Assembly (NCBI GenBank): GCA_022841915.1
Contig: JALHQN010000004.1
Span: 1 to 64,000 of the forward strand
Direction of reading: 5' to 3'
Length of the DNA: 64,000 nt
Source: Burkholderiales bacterium
Lineage (GTDB): Bacteria; Pseudomonadota; Gammaproteobacteria; Burkholderiales; WYBJ01
Position 1 is the first letter of the stretch. Every line of letters starts with the position of its first letter. The translations under genes were made by a program, and so were the position numbers. Positions 1 to 8,961 of this stretch are shown here, in pieces. The notes under the pieces are model-generated. The model worked only from the letters and a program-made list of their open reading frames with translations, had not been told where the DNA came from and made no database searches.

Positions 1-541
1 ACTTCTTCGGTAGCCAAGGTTGTTGCACGATCGTTTGCCTCCCAGGTCAATGCGAGCTGTCAATTCGGTTTCACACTCGAAGGGTTGCTTGGGTGCGCGC
101 CTAAGAGTGCTGGAGCGGCGGATCGCGGCCCGGTCATTCGAGCGCCGGGGCCGTGCTCCTCGCAGTGGATTTCGTGTCGGCGCCGTGGACGCATCGCGGC
201 ACGCTCGGGACAAGTTTAGCGGATTCGAGCTGGCGTGGCATGCGGCTGGAGAATTCCCTCGATGTGCGTCCAATTGGCGGAATTAGGCGGCCAAGGCTGC
301 CGCATTTCGACTGCCCGAATGCGCGTCGCTTGCGCAACAATCGCGTTGCGCTGGAAACTGAAGCAAGCGATGCGAAAGGGGTACGCGCACCGGGTCCAGT
401 CCCGAGACAGATTGCTTGCAGCAGGGCTGCGCGCAAGGGACACGTGGTGGGCATGCCGATCGAGAGCGACGAGTGACGACGAGGGCGGGAATGCGTGAGG
501 AGGGCAAACGGAGAATGCAGCGGGGAGACGAGCGCGCTCGA
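1..541. other. Non-coding or undetermined left end
   Basis: No open frame in this stretch has a family signature, a good ribosome binding site or a plausible composition. Several overlapping frames on both strands stay open only because the DNA is GC-rich. It probably contains the leader of the DUF4124 gene and perhaps the end of a gene lying outside the window. I see no RNA gene or clear hairpin terminator in it. Confidence 0.4.
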
Positions 542-1180
542 ATGCGCCATTCGTGGGTCAGTCTGGGTTTGACGCTCTTGGCGATGTTCGCCGGCGTCGG
601 CGACGCGGCTTCCCTGAATCGCTGCGTCGCTCCCGATGGATCCGTCGCCTACACCGACAGACCTTGTCCGGGCGCGCCCGTATCGCCCGTGTCGGCGACC
701 AGACCGGCTCAGGCGAGCGGCAACGCCCCCGCGAGGGGCAACGTCGACGACGACCTGGAACAACGCATCGCGGAGCTGAACCGCCGATGCAAAGCGGGAG
801 AAGCCAAGGTTTGCAGCATGGCCCGAGGTCTGCAGACCTCGCTTGATATGCGCATCGACATGAAGCGGCGCTGCGATGGCGGCGAGCAACTCGCCTGCCA
901 ACTGTATGCGTGCGACGTATTGCTCGAACCGAAAGCGTGCGCACTGTCCCGTGGGCGGCCGGTCGATGATGCCTTCGAAGAAAAGCGACGTCAGGCGGTC
1001 GAGACGGGCGTGTTTCGGATTTCGGTCACCTGCCTGCCGTCGCGCATCGGGCGTACCCTCTACGAGGATCAGCGCTCGGGACGCTTCGAGATAAGGCGCA
1101 ATCCGAAATCGCCGGTGGTCGCCAGTTTCGGCGCTCTCAAGGAAGCGGCCATGCACGCCTGCCATCATCCTGCGCCTTAG
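542..1180 (+). CDS. DUF4124-type secreted protein
   Basis: A 212-residue protein with an N-terminal hydrophobic signal sequence (about residues 5-22, ending near GVGDAAS), followed at once by a DUF4124-like segment reading RCVAPDGSVAYTDRPCPGA. DUF4124 is a short periplasmic domain common in proteobacteria whose role is not established. The rest is cysteine-rich (about ten Cys), so disulfides in the periplasm are likely. I placed the start at the ATG just before the signal sequence; the frame is open further upstream, and an ATG nine codons earlier is possible. It stands alone ahead of the polyphosphate kinase gene. Export is inferred with fair confidence; the function is unknown. Confidence 0.7.
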   Translation: MRHSWVSLGLTLLAMFAGVGDAASLNRCVAPDGSVAYTDRPCPGAPVSPVSATRPAQASGNAPARGNVDDDLEQRIAELNRRCKAGEAKVCSMARGLQTSLDMRIDMKRRCDGGEQLACQLYACDVLLEPKACALSRGRPVDDAFEEKRRQAVETGVFRISVTCLPSRIGRTLYEDQRSGRFEIRRNPKSPVVASFGALKEAAMHACHHPAP

Positions 1181-1408
1181 GTGAATCCGCACGGTGCGAG
1201 GGCGCTGCCCGGCCCGAGTCGGTGCTCGATATCTGCCGCGTTTTTTCTGATCGCGAGCGTCGCACGCACGAGGGGAGTACACGTCGGTTCGTGTCAGCCC
1301 GTCGGCCAGCGTCTGTTTGCCGTGCCGCGGTCTTTTGATGCACGTCAAGCGGGCGGCGGTCGAATACGGCAAGATGGTTCGTTTACGAATTCCACGCAGG
1401 GAGGCTTC

Positions 1409-2611
1409 ATGGCTAGGGAAAGCGACGCACCGACCGAGGCCGCAGTCGCGGCGAAGACCAAGAGCGGACGGGCAGGCGCGGGCAGATCGGCCCGTCGGCT
1501 TGGCGAACGCACGCGCCCTGTCGCCGGGGGCGACACTTTGGCGCATCCGAGCGCCCGCAGCGCCGAGAGCGATCGGGTTGCGCGCCGAACGAGCACCGCG
1601 CAGGCGGTGCAGCAACTGGTGTTGTCGGATCTCATTGCGCAGTCCGAGCGCGGTGCGTCCGAAAACGAGACCGTGCGACAGCTGCAAACCCTCATCGACG
1701 GGGCTTCGCCCGATGAAATGAAGGCCCTGCGCCGCACGCTCTTCAAGCGCGTGGAACCCGATGCCCCCGCCGTCGATCCGGATACCGTCCTCAGTGCCGG
1801 CTGGCGCGAGGGCGAATATCCCTACAAGAACCTGCTCTCCCGCAAGAATTACGAGAAGCAGAAGTACCGGCTACAGGTGGAACTGCTCAAACTGCAGGCC
1901 TGGGTCAAGGACACCGGTCAGCGCGTGATCATCCTCTTCGAGGGGCGGGATGCGGCCGGCAAGGGCGGAGCGATCAAGCGCTTCATGGAGCACCTGAATC
2001 CTCGGGGCGCACGGGTCGTCGCATTGGAGAAGCCGAGCGACATCGAGCGCGGGCAATGGTATTTCCAGCGCTACATCCAGCATCTGCCCACCCGGGGCGA
2101 GATCGTGCTGTTCGATCGCAGCTGGTACAACCGCGGCGGGGTGGAAAAGGTGATGGGGTTCTGCAGCCCGGCCGAGTACGAGGAGTTTCTGCGGCAGACA
2201 CCCGAATTCGAGCGCCAGTTGGTCCGCAGCGGCGTGCACCTGTTCAAGTTCTGGTTCTCGGTCAGTCGCGCGGAACAGTTGCGGCGCTTCAAGGAGCGTC
2301 AGGTGCATCCGCTCAAGCACTGGAAGCTCAGTCCGATCGACATGGCGTCTCTCGACAAATGGGAGGACTACACCCGCGCGAAGGAAGCCATGTTCGTGCA
2401 TACGGATACGTCCGACTCGCCATGGACCGTCATCAAGTCCGACTGCAAAAAGCGGGCTCGAACGAACGCGATGCGCTACGTCCTGCACCGTTTGCCTTAC
2501 ACCGAGAAGGATCTCGCGGTGATCGGCGCGGTGGATCCACTGATCGTCGGACGTCCCTCGCTCGTCCCGAGCGTCGGCGACGATCAGCTGGCGCATGCGG
2601 GAAACGGCTGA
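1409..2611 (+). CDS. ppk2: Polyphosphate kinase 2
   Basis: A 400-residue PPK2-family enzyme, which transfers phosphate between polyphosphate and nucleoside diphosphates or monophosphates in the cytoplasm. The P-loop GRDAAGKGG lies near residues 179-187 and the lid motif RSWYNR near residue 240, followed by KVMGFC; the central sequence is that of the class I, ADP/GDP-type group. The first 110 or so residues are rich in Ala, Arg, Ser and Thr and look disordered, longer than in typical members of about 300 residues. The start is the ATG preceded by AGGGAGG at about six bases; the frame is open for 76 more codons upstream but without a binding site. The gene is monocistronic. Family assignment is firm; the preferred nucleotide is inference. 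Confidence 0.93.
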   Translation: MARESDAPTEAAVAAKTKSGRAGAGRSARRLGERTRPVAGGDTLAHPSARSAESDRVARRTSTAQAVQQLVLSDLIAQSERGASENETVRQLQTLIDGASPDEMKALRRTLFKRVEPDAPAVDPDTVLSAGWREGEYPYKNLLSRKNYEKQKYRLQVELLKLQAWVKDTGQRVIILFEGRDAAGKGGAIKRFMEHLNPRGARVVALEKPSDIERGQWYFQRYIQHLPTRGEIVLFDRSWYNRGGVEKVMGFCSPAEYEEFLRQTPEFERQLVRSGVHLFKFWFSVSRAEQLRRFKERQVHPLKHWKLSPIDMASLDKWEDYTRAKEAMFVHTDTSDSPWTVIKSDCKKRARTNAMRYVLHRLPYTEKDLAVIGAVDPLIVGRPSLVPSVGDDQLAHAGNG

Positions 2612-3335
2612 CACGAATCCGGAACGTCGATAGATAGATCGAATTCATGACGTTGTGATACCCGGTATCGATCGTATCGGCGCTTCATCTCCTGGCTTTC
2701 GGCACAGCCCTTTGGCGACTGCTCGTCGGCGATGCGGCCGATCTGGTCTTGTGCTTGTTGCCGGCCTTGGTCGCTGCCTCGCTGACAGACTTTCGTCATT
2801 AAGTCGCGAGACTCGTTGCGGCATTGCTTTCTACTTTTCATCGGGCTGATGATGTGGGCGAGCTCCCATGCCGTCGGGGGACTTCGGCTCATTCTCGTCG
2901 CTTCGATCCACGTCCTCGCATTCCTTGCGCTGATCCTGTGGCTGGCGAGCCACGCTACCCGGTTCCGCGCGCTCGCGGGCACCGCGCCTCGGTCGGCACA
3001 AGAGCGCAGTATGCGGGCGCTGGGAGAAGCCGCTTTCGAGCCAGCCCGGCCCCATGCCCAGGCCCTGTGGACGCGGACCTGACAGGCCACGATGATCGAG
3101 CCCGAACGACTCGCGGCAACGAAAGTGGCGTTCAGTGGCGACGAGGCGATCGTTGTGCCGTCCGATCGCTTGCCTGCCGTTGCTTGCGGCGGTGGTGACG
3201 CGCTCGGGGTACGACTGGCGGCCGTTGCTGCTGCCGGCTTCGGGTCGGCATGGGGGGAGCCCGCCGACCTGACGGTGTCCTCTCGGTGGTCGTAGGCTGG
3301 CACCGCCCGTGGACGTGAATTGATAGAATGCCGCC
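2612..3335. other. Long intergenic stretch with possible gene remnants
   Basis: About 720 bases without a convincing gene. Two short plus-strand stretches translate into hydrophobic, membrane-like peptide. One, in the frame through about 2660-2800, reads like LVLCLLPALVAASL and has no start codon. The other (2816-3082, 88 codons, no obvious ribosome binding site) contains two apparent membrane segments around GLRLILVASIHVLAFLALI. They are in different frames and could be remnants of one small membrane protein, or chance. A second low-complexity frame at 3092-3295 has no recognisable similarity. Treat as undetermined. Confidence 0.35.
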
Positions 3336-4124
3336 ATGCGCCTCGATACGCGCCACCCCAGACAGATCCGCGCCGACATTCGCGGCGGCAGGCTGACGGG
3401 CATCACCGCCGGCCTCGGTCAGAACTACGTCCAGGCGAATCTTGCCATCCTGCCGCGAGCGCAGGCATACGATTTTCTTCTCTTCTGCCAGCGCAACCCC
3501 AGAGCTTGTCCGCTGATCGAAGTGTGCGATGCCGGTTCACCCGAACCCGTGGGCGTCGCTCCGGGGGCGGATTTGCGGACAGACCTTCCCCGCTATCGCA
3601 TCCATGAGCATGGTGTCGTGACCGCCGAAGTGACCGACATCCGCTCGTATTGGCGCGACGACCTGGTCGCCTTTCTGCTCGGCTGCTCCTTTACCTTCGA
3701 ATGGGCGCTGCTGGATGCGGGCGTCCGGCTCTGGCATGTCGAAGAGGGGAAGGGTGTGGCCATGTGGCGCACATCGATTGCCTGCCGGCCCGCGGGCATC
3801 TTCAATGGGCCGATGGTCGTCTCGATGCGGCCCATACGCGCTGTGGACGTGGCCAAGGCGGTGACCGTCAGCGCGCGCTACCCGGGCGCCCACGGCGCTC
3901 CGATCCACGTCGGCGACCCGGCCGCACTTGGCATCGACGACATCACGCAGCCGCACTATGGCGAAGCGCAATTCTTCGCTCCCGGGGACATCCCGGTGTT
4001 CTGGGCCTGCGGCGTCACGCCCCAGGCAGTGGCGCTCGCTGCCAAGCCGCCCTTGATGATCACGCACAGCCCGGGTCATATGTTCATCACCGACCTGCCG
4101 AATGCGAGTCTCGCAGCATGGTGA
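3336..4124 (+). CDS. Putative hydro-lyase, DUF1445 (YcsI) family
   Basis: A 262-residue protein matching the DUF1445/UPF0317 family along its whole length, including the conserved region around FLLGCSFTFEWALLDAG, the RPAGIFNGPMVVSMRPI segment and the C-terminal ITHSPGHMFITDL. Family members are annotated as putative hydro-lyases, and a mammalian relative is a D-glutamate cyclase that hydrates 5-oxo-D-proline, so a role near 5-oxoproline is plausible. The stop codon overlaps the start of pxpB, making it the first gene of the pxpBCA operon. This linkage is the best functional evidence. The family is certain; the substrate is inferred. Confidence 0.88.
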   Translation: MRLDTRHPRQIRADIRGGRLTGITAGLGQNYVQANLAILPRAQAYDFLLFCQRNPRACPLIEVCDAGSPEPVGVAPGADLRTDLPRYRIHEHGVVTAEVTDIRSYWRDDLVAFLLGCSFTFEWALLDAGVRLWHVEEGKGVAMWRTSIACRPAGIFNGPMVVSMRPIRAVDVAKAVTVSARYPGAHGAPIHVGDPAALGIDDITQPHYGEAQFFAPGDIPVFWACGVTPQAVALAAKPPLMITHSPGHMFITDLPNASLAAW

Positions 4125-4831
4125 GCCTGAAATGCTTGCCCGCAGGTGATCTTGCGGTGTTGGTGGAGGCGGATCAGCCGATCGGCCTCGAACTCCATCA
4201 GCGTCTGCGTGCACTGGATGCGGCCGTGTCGGGCCTCGCGGGCGTCATCGAGACCGTGCCGAGCTTTCGCGCGCTGCTCGTCCATTACGATCCGCTCCGC
4301 ATCGGGTATGCAGGCTTGTGCGATGCGATTGCTCGCGCATGGGAGGCGGTCGATCCGACGCAGCTGTCGGCGTCGCGCTTGATCGAACTGCCGTGCTGCT
4401 ATCGCGATCCGATCCTCGGCTTCGATCTGGTCGGTGTGGCCGAGCGCCTCGACCTCGGTGTCGACGAACTGATCCGTCTCCAAACCAGCGTCGATTATCT
4501 CGTCTACTTCATCGGGTTCGCGCCAGGGCAGCCGTATCTCGCCGGCATGCCGACACAGCTGACGATCCCGAGGCTGGAGACGCCTCGCACCCGGACGCCC
4601 GCCGGCAGCGTCGGCATCGGTGGAACGCAATGCTGCGTGTATTCCGTGGAGAGTCCCGGCGGCTTCTGGATACTCGGGCGCACACCGGTGCGCCTGTACG
4701 ACCCCGAAGCGCGTGAGCCGGTGCTGTTGCAAGCCGGTGACCGTCTTCGCTTCGTCGAAATCGACCGTGGCGAATTCGACCGCATCGAAGCAGCCGTGGC
4801 CGCAGGCCGATTCGAGGTTCGGGTGGCATGA
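4118..4831 (+). CDS. pxpB: 5-oxoprolinase subunit PxpB
   Basis: A 237-residue KipI/PxpB-type protein. With PxpA and PxpC it forms the ATP-dependent bacterial 5-oxoprolinase that opens 5-oxo-L-proline to glutamate. Diagnostic segments are GFAPGQPYLAGMP near residue 133 and GSVGIGGTQCCVYS followed by PGGFWILGRTP in the C-terminal cyclophilin-like part. The ATG overlaps the end of the preceding DUF1445 gene by seven bases, and the 3' end overlaps pxpC by four, so translation is probably coupled. The frame extends upstream inside the DUF1445 gene, but only this start fits the family N-terminus. Confidence 0.93.
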   Translation: MVSLKCLPAGDLAVLVEADQPIGLELHQRLRALDAAVSGLAGVIETVPSFRALLVHYDPLRIGYAGLCDAIARAWEAVDPTQLSASRLIELPCCYRDPILGFDLVGVAERLDLGVDELIRLQTSVDYLVYFIGFAPGQPYLAGMPTQLTIPRLETPRTRTPAGSVGIGGTQCCVYSVESPGGFWILGRTPVRLYDPEAREPVLLQAGDRLRFVEIDRGEFDRIEAAVAAGRFEVRVA

Positions 4832-5763
4832 TCACCATCCTCGATCCAGGTCCGCAAACCACGATTCAGGATCTGGGCCGAGCGGGACAGCTGCGTTTCG
4901 GCATCCCCGCATCCGGCGCCCTCGACCGTTTCGCATTCATCGTGGCGAACCGGCTGGTCGGCAACGCCGATGCCGCCGCGGGCATGGAGTGCACGCTGGT
5001 CGGGCCTCGGTTCGCCGCGCAGCATGCGTGCGCGATCGCCGTGACAGGCGCGCAGATGCCGATCACGATCAACGGGGCGGCGGCGCCGGCCTGGAGCACG
5101 CTTTTGCTGCAGCCGGGCGACGTGGTCAGGCTGGGTGCGGCGCGTGCGGGCTTGCGTGCCTACGTCGCGGTCGGCGGCGGCATCGACGTGCCGCAGGTGC
5201 TGGGATCGCGCTCGACTTACCTGCGCGGCCGGCTGGGCGGCTTGCATGGGCGCGCGCTGAAAAAAGGCGACTGTCTCCCGGTTCTTGCCTCCGCCATGCC
5301 GCGGCCGTGGCGTCTTGCCGATTGCGCCATGCCGCGCTATCCGAGCGAAATCGTCGTCAAGGTCGTCCTCGGTCCCCAGAGCGACCGATTCACCGCCGAG
5401 GGACTGGCCACGTTTCTGCACACGCCTTACGCGATGCTGCCGCAATCCGATCGCATGGGTGCCAGACTGCACGGCGCCTCGATCGCGCATGTTGCGGGAC
5501 ACGACATCGTTTCGGACGGCATCGCCCTCGGCTCGGTGCAAGTGCCGGGCGACGGGCAGCCCATCGTCCTGCTGGCCGATCGCCAGTCGACCGGGGGATA
5601 TACCAAGATCGCCACGGTATGCTCGTTCGAAATCGGCCGGGTGGGGCAGCTGCGCCCGGGCCAGACGCTGCGCTTCGAGGCGATCGGTATCGAAGCCGCG
5701 CATCGCATGCTGCGTGAGGCCGTGGCTATGCTCGAGCACTTGCCTAGAGAGGAATGCGCATGA
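4828..5763 (+). CDS. pxpC: 5-oxoprolinase subunit PxpC (biotin-dependent carboxyltransferase family)
   Basis: A 311-residue KipA/PxpC-family protein, partner of PxpB in 5-oxoprolinase and related to the allophanate hydrolase and urea amidolyase C-terminal domains. The N-terminal GPQTTIQDLGRAGQ and the following GIPASGALDRFAF are diagnostic, as are the central TYLRGRLGGLHGRAL and the C-terminal ADRQSTGGYTKIATV. It starts within an ATGA overlap with pxpB and ends in an ATGA overlap with pxpA. Length is normal for the family, and nothing suggests damage. Confidence 0.93.
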   Translation: MITILDPGPQTTIQDLGRAGQLRFGIPASGALDRFAFIVANRLVGNADAAAGMECTLVGPRFAAQHACAIAVTGAQMPITINGAAAPAWSTLLLQPGDVVRLGAARAGLRAYVAVGGGIDVPQVLGSRSTYLRGRLGGLHGRALKKGDCLPVLASAMPRPWRLADCAMPRYPSEIVVKVVLGPQSDRFTAEGLATFLHTPYAMLPQSDRMGARLHGASIAHVAGHDIVSDGIALGSVQVPGDGQPIVLLADRQSTGGYTKIATVCSFEIGRVGQLRPGQTLRFEAIGIEAAHRMLREAVAMLEHLPREECA

Positions 5764-6551
5764 CCAACATCGTCGTCGATATCGATCTCAACTGCGACAT
5801 GGGCGAGAGCTATGGGCGCTGGCAGCTCGGCGCCGACGAGGAGATCATGCCGCTCATCACCTCCGCGAGCGTCGCGTGCGGCTTCCATGGCGGCGATCCA
5901 CATGTCATGAGAAAGACCGTCGCCTTGGCTCTGGCGCACGGCGTCGCAGTCGGCTCGCATCCGTCGCTGCCCGATCTGATGGGCTTCGGGCGCCGCGCGA
6001 TGGCTGTCTCGGCGCAGGAGCTGAAGGATTACATCTGCTACCAGACCGGCGCACTGAGGGAGTTCTTGCGCGTTCAAGGCGCCGAACTGCAGCACGTCAA
6101 GGCGCACGGCATTCTTTACGACATGATGGAGAAGGACGCTGCGTTGGCGGATGCCGCGGGGGACGCCGTTGCGGAGTCCGGTTCGAAAGAACTCATCATG
6201 GTCGCGCTTGCGGCTGGCAGATGCGAGGCTCGCGGCCGCGCCCGGGGCCTGCGCGTGGCAGCCGAGGGTTTCGCGGATCGGGCTTACAACGTCGACGGCA
6301 CGCTGGTATCGCGCAAGCAGCCCGGGTCGCTCATCGACGATCCGCAGCGAGCCGCGTCCCAGGCCGTGCGCATGGCGACGCAGGGCAAGGTCCGAACGAT
6401 CGACGGGACGGATATCGATCTCGCCGTCCACACTATCTGCTGTCATGGGGACACCCCGGGAGCGCCCCGGATCGTGCGAGCCGTGCGCGAAGCCCTCGAG
6501 CAAGCCGGCTGTCGCATCCGACCGATGCGGGAGTTCTTGTTCTTGTCTTAG
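5760..6551 (+). CDS. pxpA: 5-oxoprolinase subunit PxpA (LamB/YcsF family)
   Basis: A 263-residue LamB/YcsF-family protein, the third subunit of bacterial 5-oxoprolinase. The opening IDLNCDMGESYGRW, the SVACGFHGGDP segment and the HTICCHGDTPGAP motif near the end are all conserved. Two ATG codons lie six bases apart. The second is chosen because AGAGAGGA sits at a proper distance before it and directly abuts the first, and because it gives an ATGA overlap with pxpC. The gene ends 88 bases before a Bug receptor gene that may carry substrate into the pathway. Confidence 0.93.
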   Translation: MTNIVVDIDLNCDMGESYGRWQLGADEEIMPLITSASVACGFHGGDPHVMRKTVALALAHGVAVGSHPSLPDLMGFGRRAMAVSAQELKDYICYQTGALREFLRVQGAELQHVKAHGILYDMMEKDAALADAAGDAVAESGSKELIMVALAAGRCEARGRARGLRVAAEGFADRAYNVDGTLVSRKQPGSLIDDPQRAASQAVRMATQGKVRTIDGTDIDLAVHTICCHGDTPGAPRIVRAVREALEQAGCRIRPMREFLFLS

Positions 6552-6639
6552 TCGCTCGGGATTTCCTCGGCGCGCGCATACTCAGCGTGCGCCCGGAACC
6601 GCTATACTGCGCCGGCACATCATCCAAGGAGGAGGATTC

Positions 6640-7635
6640 ATGAACGCGACCGCGTCCATGTTCGTCGTCGGCGTCGGCTCGGCGCTGATGTTCGCTTCAA
6701 GCGTCAGTGCGCAAGCCCCCGCAGGCAAACCCGGTGCAGCCTATCCCACCAAGCCGGTTCGAATCGTGATTCCCTATCCGCCCGGCGGCACATCCGACAT
6801 CCTTGCCCGCATGCTCGGCGTGAAGCTCACCGAAATCTGGGGGCAGCAGGTGCTGGTCGAAAACCGCTCGGGTGCGAGCGGCAATCTCGGCGCCGAGGTG
6901 GTGGCCCGTGCGACGCCGGATGGCTACACTTTTCTCCTGACCGACATCGGCAACCTGTCGATTGCGCCGAGCGTCTACAAGCTGCCCTTCGATCTGCTGA
7001 AGGATTTTTCGCCCGTCACCATCGTGTCGTACTCGCCCCACCTGCTTACGGTGCATCCGAGCGTGCCGGTGAAGACGACGCGCGATCTCATCAACTTGGC
7101 CAAAGCCAATCCAGGCAAGCTCAACTTTCCGACCGGCCTGGGCAGCGCGGGCCATTTCGCGGGCATGATGTTCGAGCAGCGCACCGGTGCCAAATGGCAC
7201 TACATCGGCACGCGGGGCGGTTCGGATACCGCGCGCATGGTGTTCTCGGGCGAAGCGGACCTCATGTTCCTGGGCATGCTGCAGACGATACCCCATGTGA
7301 AGAGCGGGCGCCTGAAGCTCATCGCGGTATCGAGCGAGAAGCGGATTCCCGCACTGCCCGATACGCCGACGGTCGGCGAAGGCCCGGGTCTGGCCGGTTT
7401 CGTGACCGGATCCTGGCAAGGGGTGATGACGCAGTCCCGGGTGCCGCCGGAGATCGTGGCCAAGGTGAACGGCGATCTCGTGCGGGTGTTGAAGATGCCC
7501 GACATCACGGAGAAGTTGAACGCCCAGGGAACTGACCCGGTGGCCTCATCTCCCCAAGAGACGAGCAAGTGGCTGACTGCGGAGCACAACCGGGTGGCGA
7601 AGCTGGTCAAGGACACCAACTTCAAACTGGAATAG
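6640..7635 (+). CDS. Bug/TctC-family periplasmic solute receptor (first copy)
   Basis: A 331-residue tripartite tricarboxylate transporter (TTT) substrate-binding protein of the Bug family. It has a Sec signal (cleavage near SVSAQA), then the hallmark YPTKPVRIVIPYPPGG, the ENRSGASGNLGAE segment and the DGYTFLLTD loop. Such receptors bind carboxylates or other small anions in the periplasm. No TctA or TctB membrane subunit is encoded in the window, so it must use a transporter encoded elsewhere or act in sensing. A strong AAGGAGGAGG site precedes the ATG. Its place directly behind pxpA suggests a 5-oxoproline or related ligand, but this is inference. Confidence 0.92.
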   Translation: MNATASMFVVGVGSALMFASSVSAQAPAGKPGAAYPTKPVRIVIPYPPGGTSDILARMLGVKLTEIWGQQVLVENRSGASGNLGAEVVARATPDGYTFLLTDIGNLSIAPSVYKLPFDLLKDFSPVTIVSYSPHLLTVHPSVPVKTTRDLINLAKANPGKLNFPTGLGSAGHFAGMMFEQRTGAKWHYIGTRGGSDTARMVFSGEADLMFLGMLQTIPHVKSGRLKLIAVSSEKRIPALPDTPTVGEGPGLAGFVTGSWQGVMTQSRVPPEIVAKVNGDLVRVLKMPDITEKLNAQGTDPVASSPQETSKWLTAEHNRVAKLVKDTNFKLE

Positions 7636-7883
7636 TTCGCGCGTTTTTTGGGCATGAGGCGAGCCTGCTGCACTCGTTCAGTGAATGGCGGCCGGCGAAT
7701 GCCCTTCGTGGTCTACTCGATCCGAAGCGGGAGGCGTCGAACCCGCAGGTCTGGCCGGCAGCGATAACACCGGCCCGTTTTCTGCTTGCGTCGACCCTCG
7801 TGACGAAGGCATGATCGCTCTTCATGCCTCGGGCGACCGAAGCCTAAGTTCCAGCGAAGCGCAACATCTTCTCAGGGTATGCC

Positions 7884-8858
7884 ATGTCAGTGTCCATACG
7901 CTCGTCCGCTCTGCTCGTATTGTCCGCCGTGCCCGTCGCTGTCGCCGCTGTTGGCGCGCACGGGGCCGATTATCCGACCAAGCCCGTGCGGTACGTGGTG
8001 GCTTTTGCGCCAGGCGGCATCAACGACATCCTAGCGCGCATCGTCGGACAGAAACTCGCTGAATCCTGGGGGCAGCCTGTGATCGTCGACAACCGGCCCG
8101 GCGCGGGCGGCAATGTCGGCGCAGAACTTGTCTCCAGAGCCGCGCCCGATGGCTACACCATCATGAACATCAGCACGGCACACACCATTTCGCAGACGCT
8201 GTATCCCAAACTGGGCTATAGCCTCGAACGAGATCTCGCGCCTGTGGTTGTCCTTGGCAGTTCACCGCTGATCACTGCGATTCACCCCGGCTTGCCGGTC
8301 AAGTCGGTGCCTGAATTCATCGCCTGGGCGAAAAACGGCAAGGCGACCTACGCCTCGGGGGGGGTCGGCGTGATCAGTCATCTCTCGATGGAGATGCTGC
8401 AGACAGCGACCGGCGTGAAGATGACCCACGTGCCTTACAAGGGAGCGGGGCCGGGAATCGCCGATCTGATCTCGGGCCAGGTCCATGTCATGACCAATGC
8501 GATCCCCGAACTTTTTCCCTTCGCCAAGGGCGGTCGGTTGCGTGTGATCGGCATCATGGACGACAAACGCCATTCTTTCATGCCCGATGTCCCCACGTTC
8601 AACGAGCAGGGTATCAAGGGTTTCGTGATGGGCAACTGGGCGGGGATCGTAGCCCCCGCAGGCACGCCCGCAGCGCTTCGGAGCCGGCTCGCGCAGGAGG
8701 TGACCCGAATTCTGCAGTCGCCCGAAACACGCAAACGACTGGAAGAGCAGGGCTTCGGCCCGATGGGCGGCACACCCGAAGAGTTCGGCAAACTGATCCG
8801 GGCCGAGGTGGTGCGGTTCGGTGCGGCGGTCAAGGCGTCGGGGGCGACCGCCAACTGA
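7884..8858 (+). CDS. Bug/TctC-family periplasmic solute receptor (second copy)
   Basis: A 324-residue Bug-family receptor with a signal peptide cleaved near AHGADYP, then YPTKPVRYVVAFAPGG, DNRPGAGGNVGAE and the APDGYTIMN loop. It is clearly paralogous to the receptor upstream but only moderately similar, so this is not a recent duplication. A 248-base gap separates the two genes, so this one probably has its own promoter. Ligand unknown. The next gene is convergent and encodes an FAH-family enzyme, which hints at carboxylate catabolism. Confidence 0.92.
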   Translation: MSVSIRSSALLVLSAVPVAVAAVGAHGADYPTKPVRYVVAFAPGGINDILARIVGQKLAESWGQPVIVDNRPGAGGNVGAELVSRAAPDGYTIMNISTAHTISQTLYPKLGYSLERDLAPVVVLGSSPLITAIHPGLPVKSVPEFIAWAKNGKATYASGGVGVISHLSMEMLQTATGVKMTHVPYKGAGPGIADLISGQVHVMTNAIPELFPFAKGGRLRVIGIMDDKRHSFMPDVPTFNEQGIKGFVMGNWAGIVAPAGTPAALRSRLAQEVTRILQSPETRKRLEEQGFGPMGGTPEEFGKLIRAEVVRFGAAVKASGATAN

Positions 8859-8887
8859 TCGCCGCGAGCCGAGCGCGGAATGCAGAA

Positions 8888-8914
8888 GCGTCCAGGCATG
8901 CCGCGCTTGGACGC
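8888..8914. terminator. Possible hairpin between convergent genes
   Basis: A stem of GCGTCCA pairing with TGGACGC across a 13-base loop lies between the convergent Bug receptor and FAH-family genes. No T-run follows on either side, so it may be a weak bidirectional terminator or only an mRNA 3' structure. Confidence 0.35.
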
Positions 8915-8961
8915 CCACCCGCACAGGGAGCGACCAGCGCGATCGCGAGGGGATACTTCTT

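Noticed and set aside
134-1687. Open frame of 517 codons on the minus strand
   Set aside because: It is antisense to the DUF4124 gene and the start of ppk2, Arg/Ala-rich and without any family pattern. Long antisense frames are normal in DNA of this GC content.
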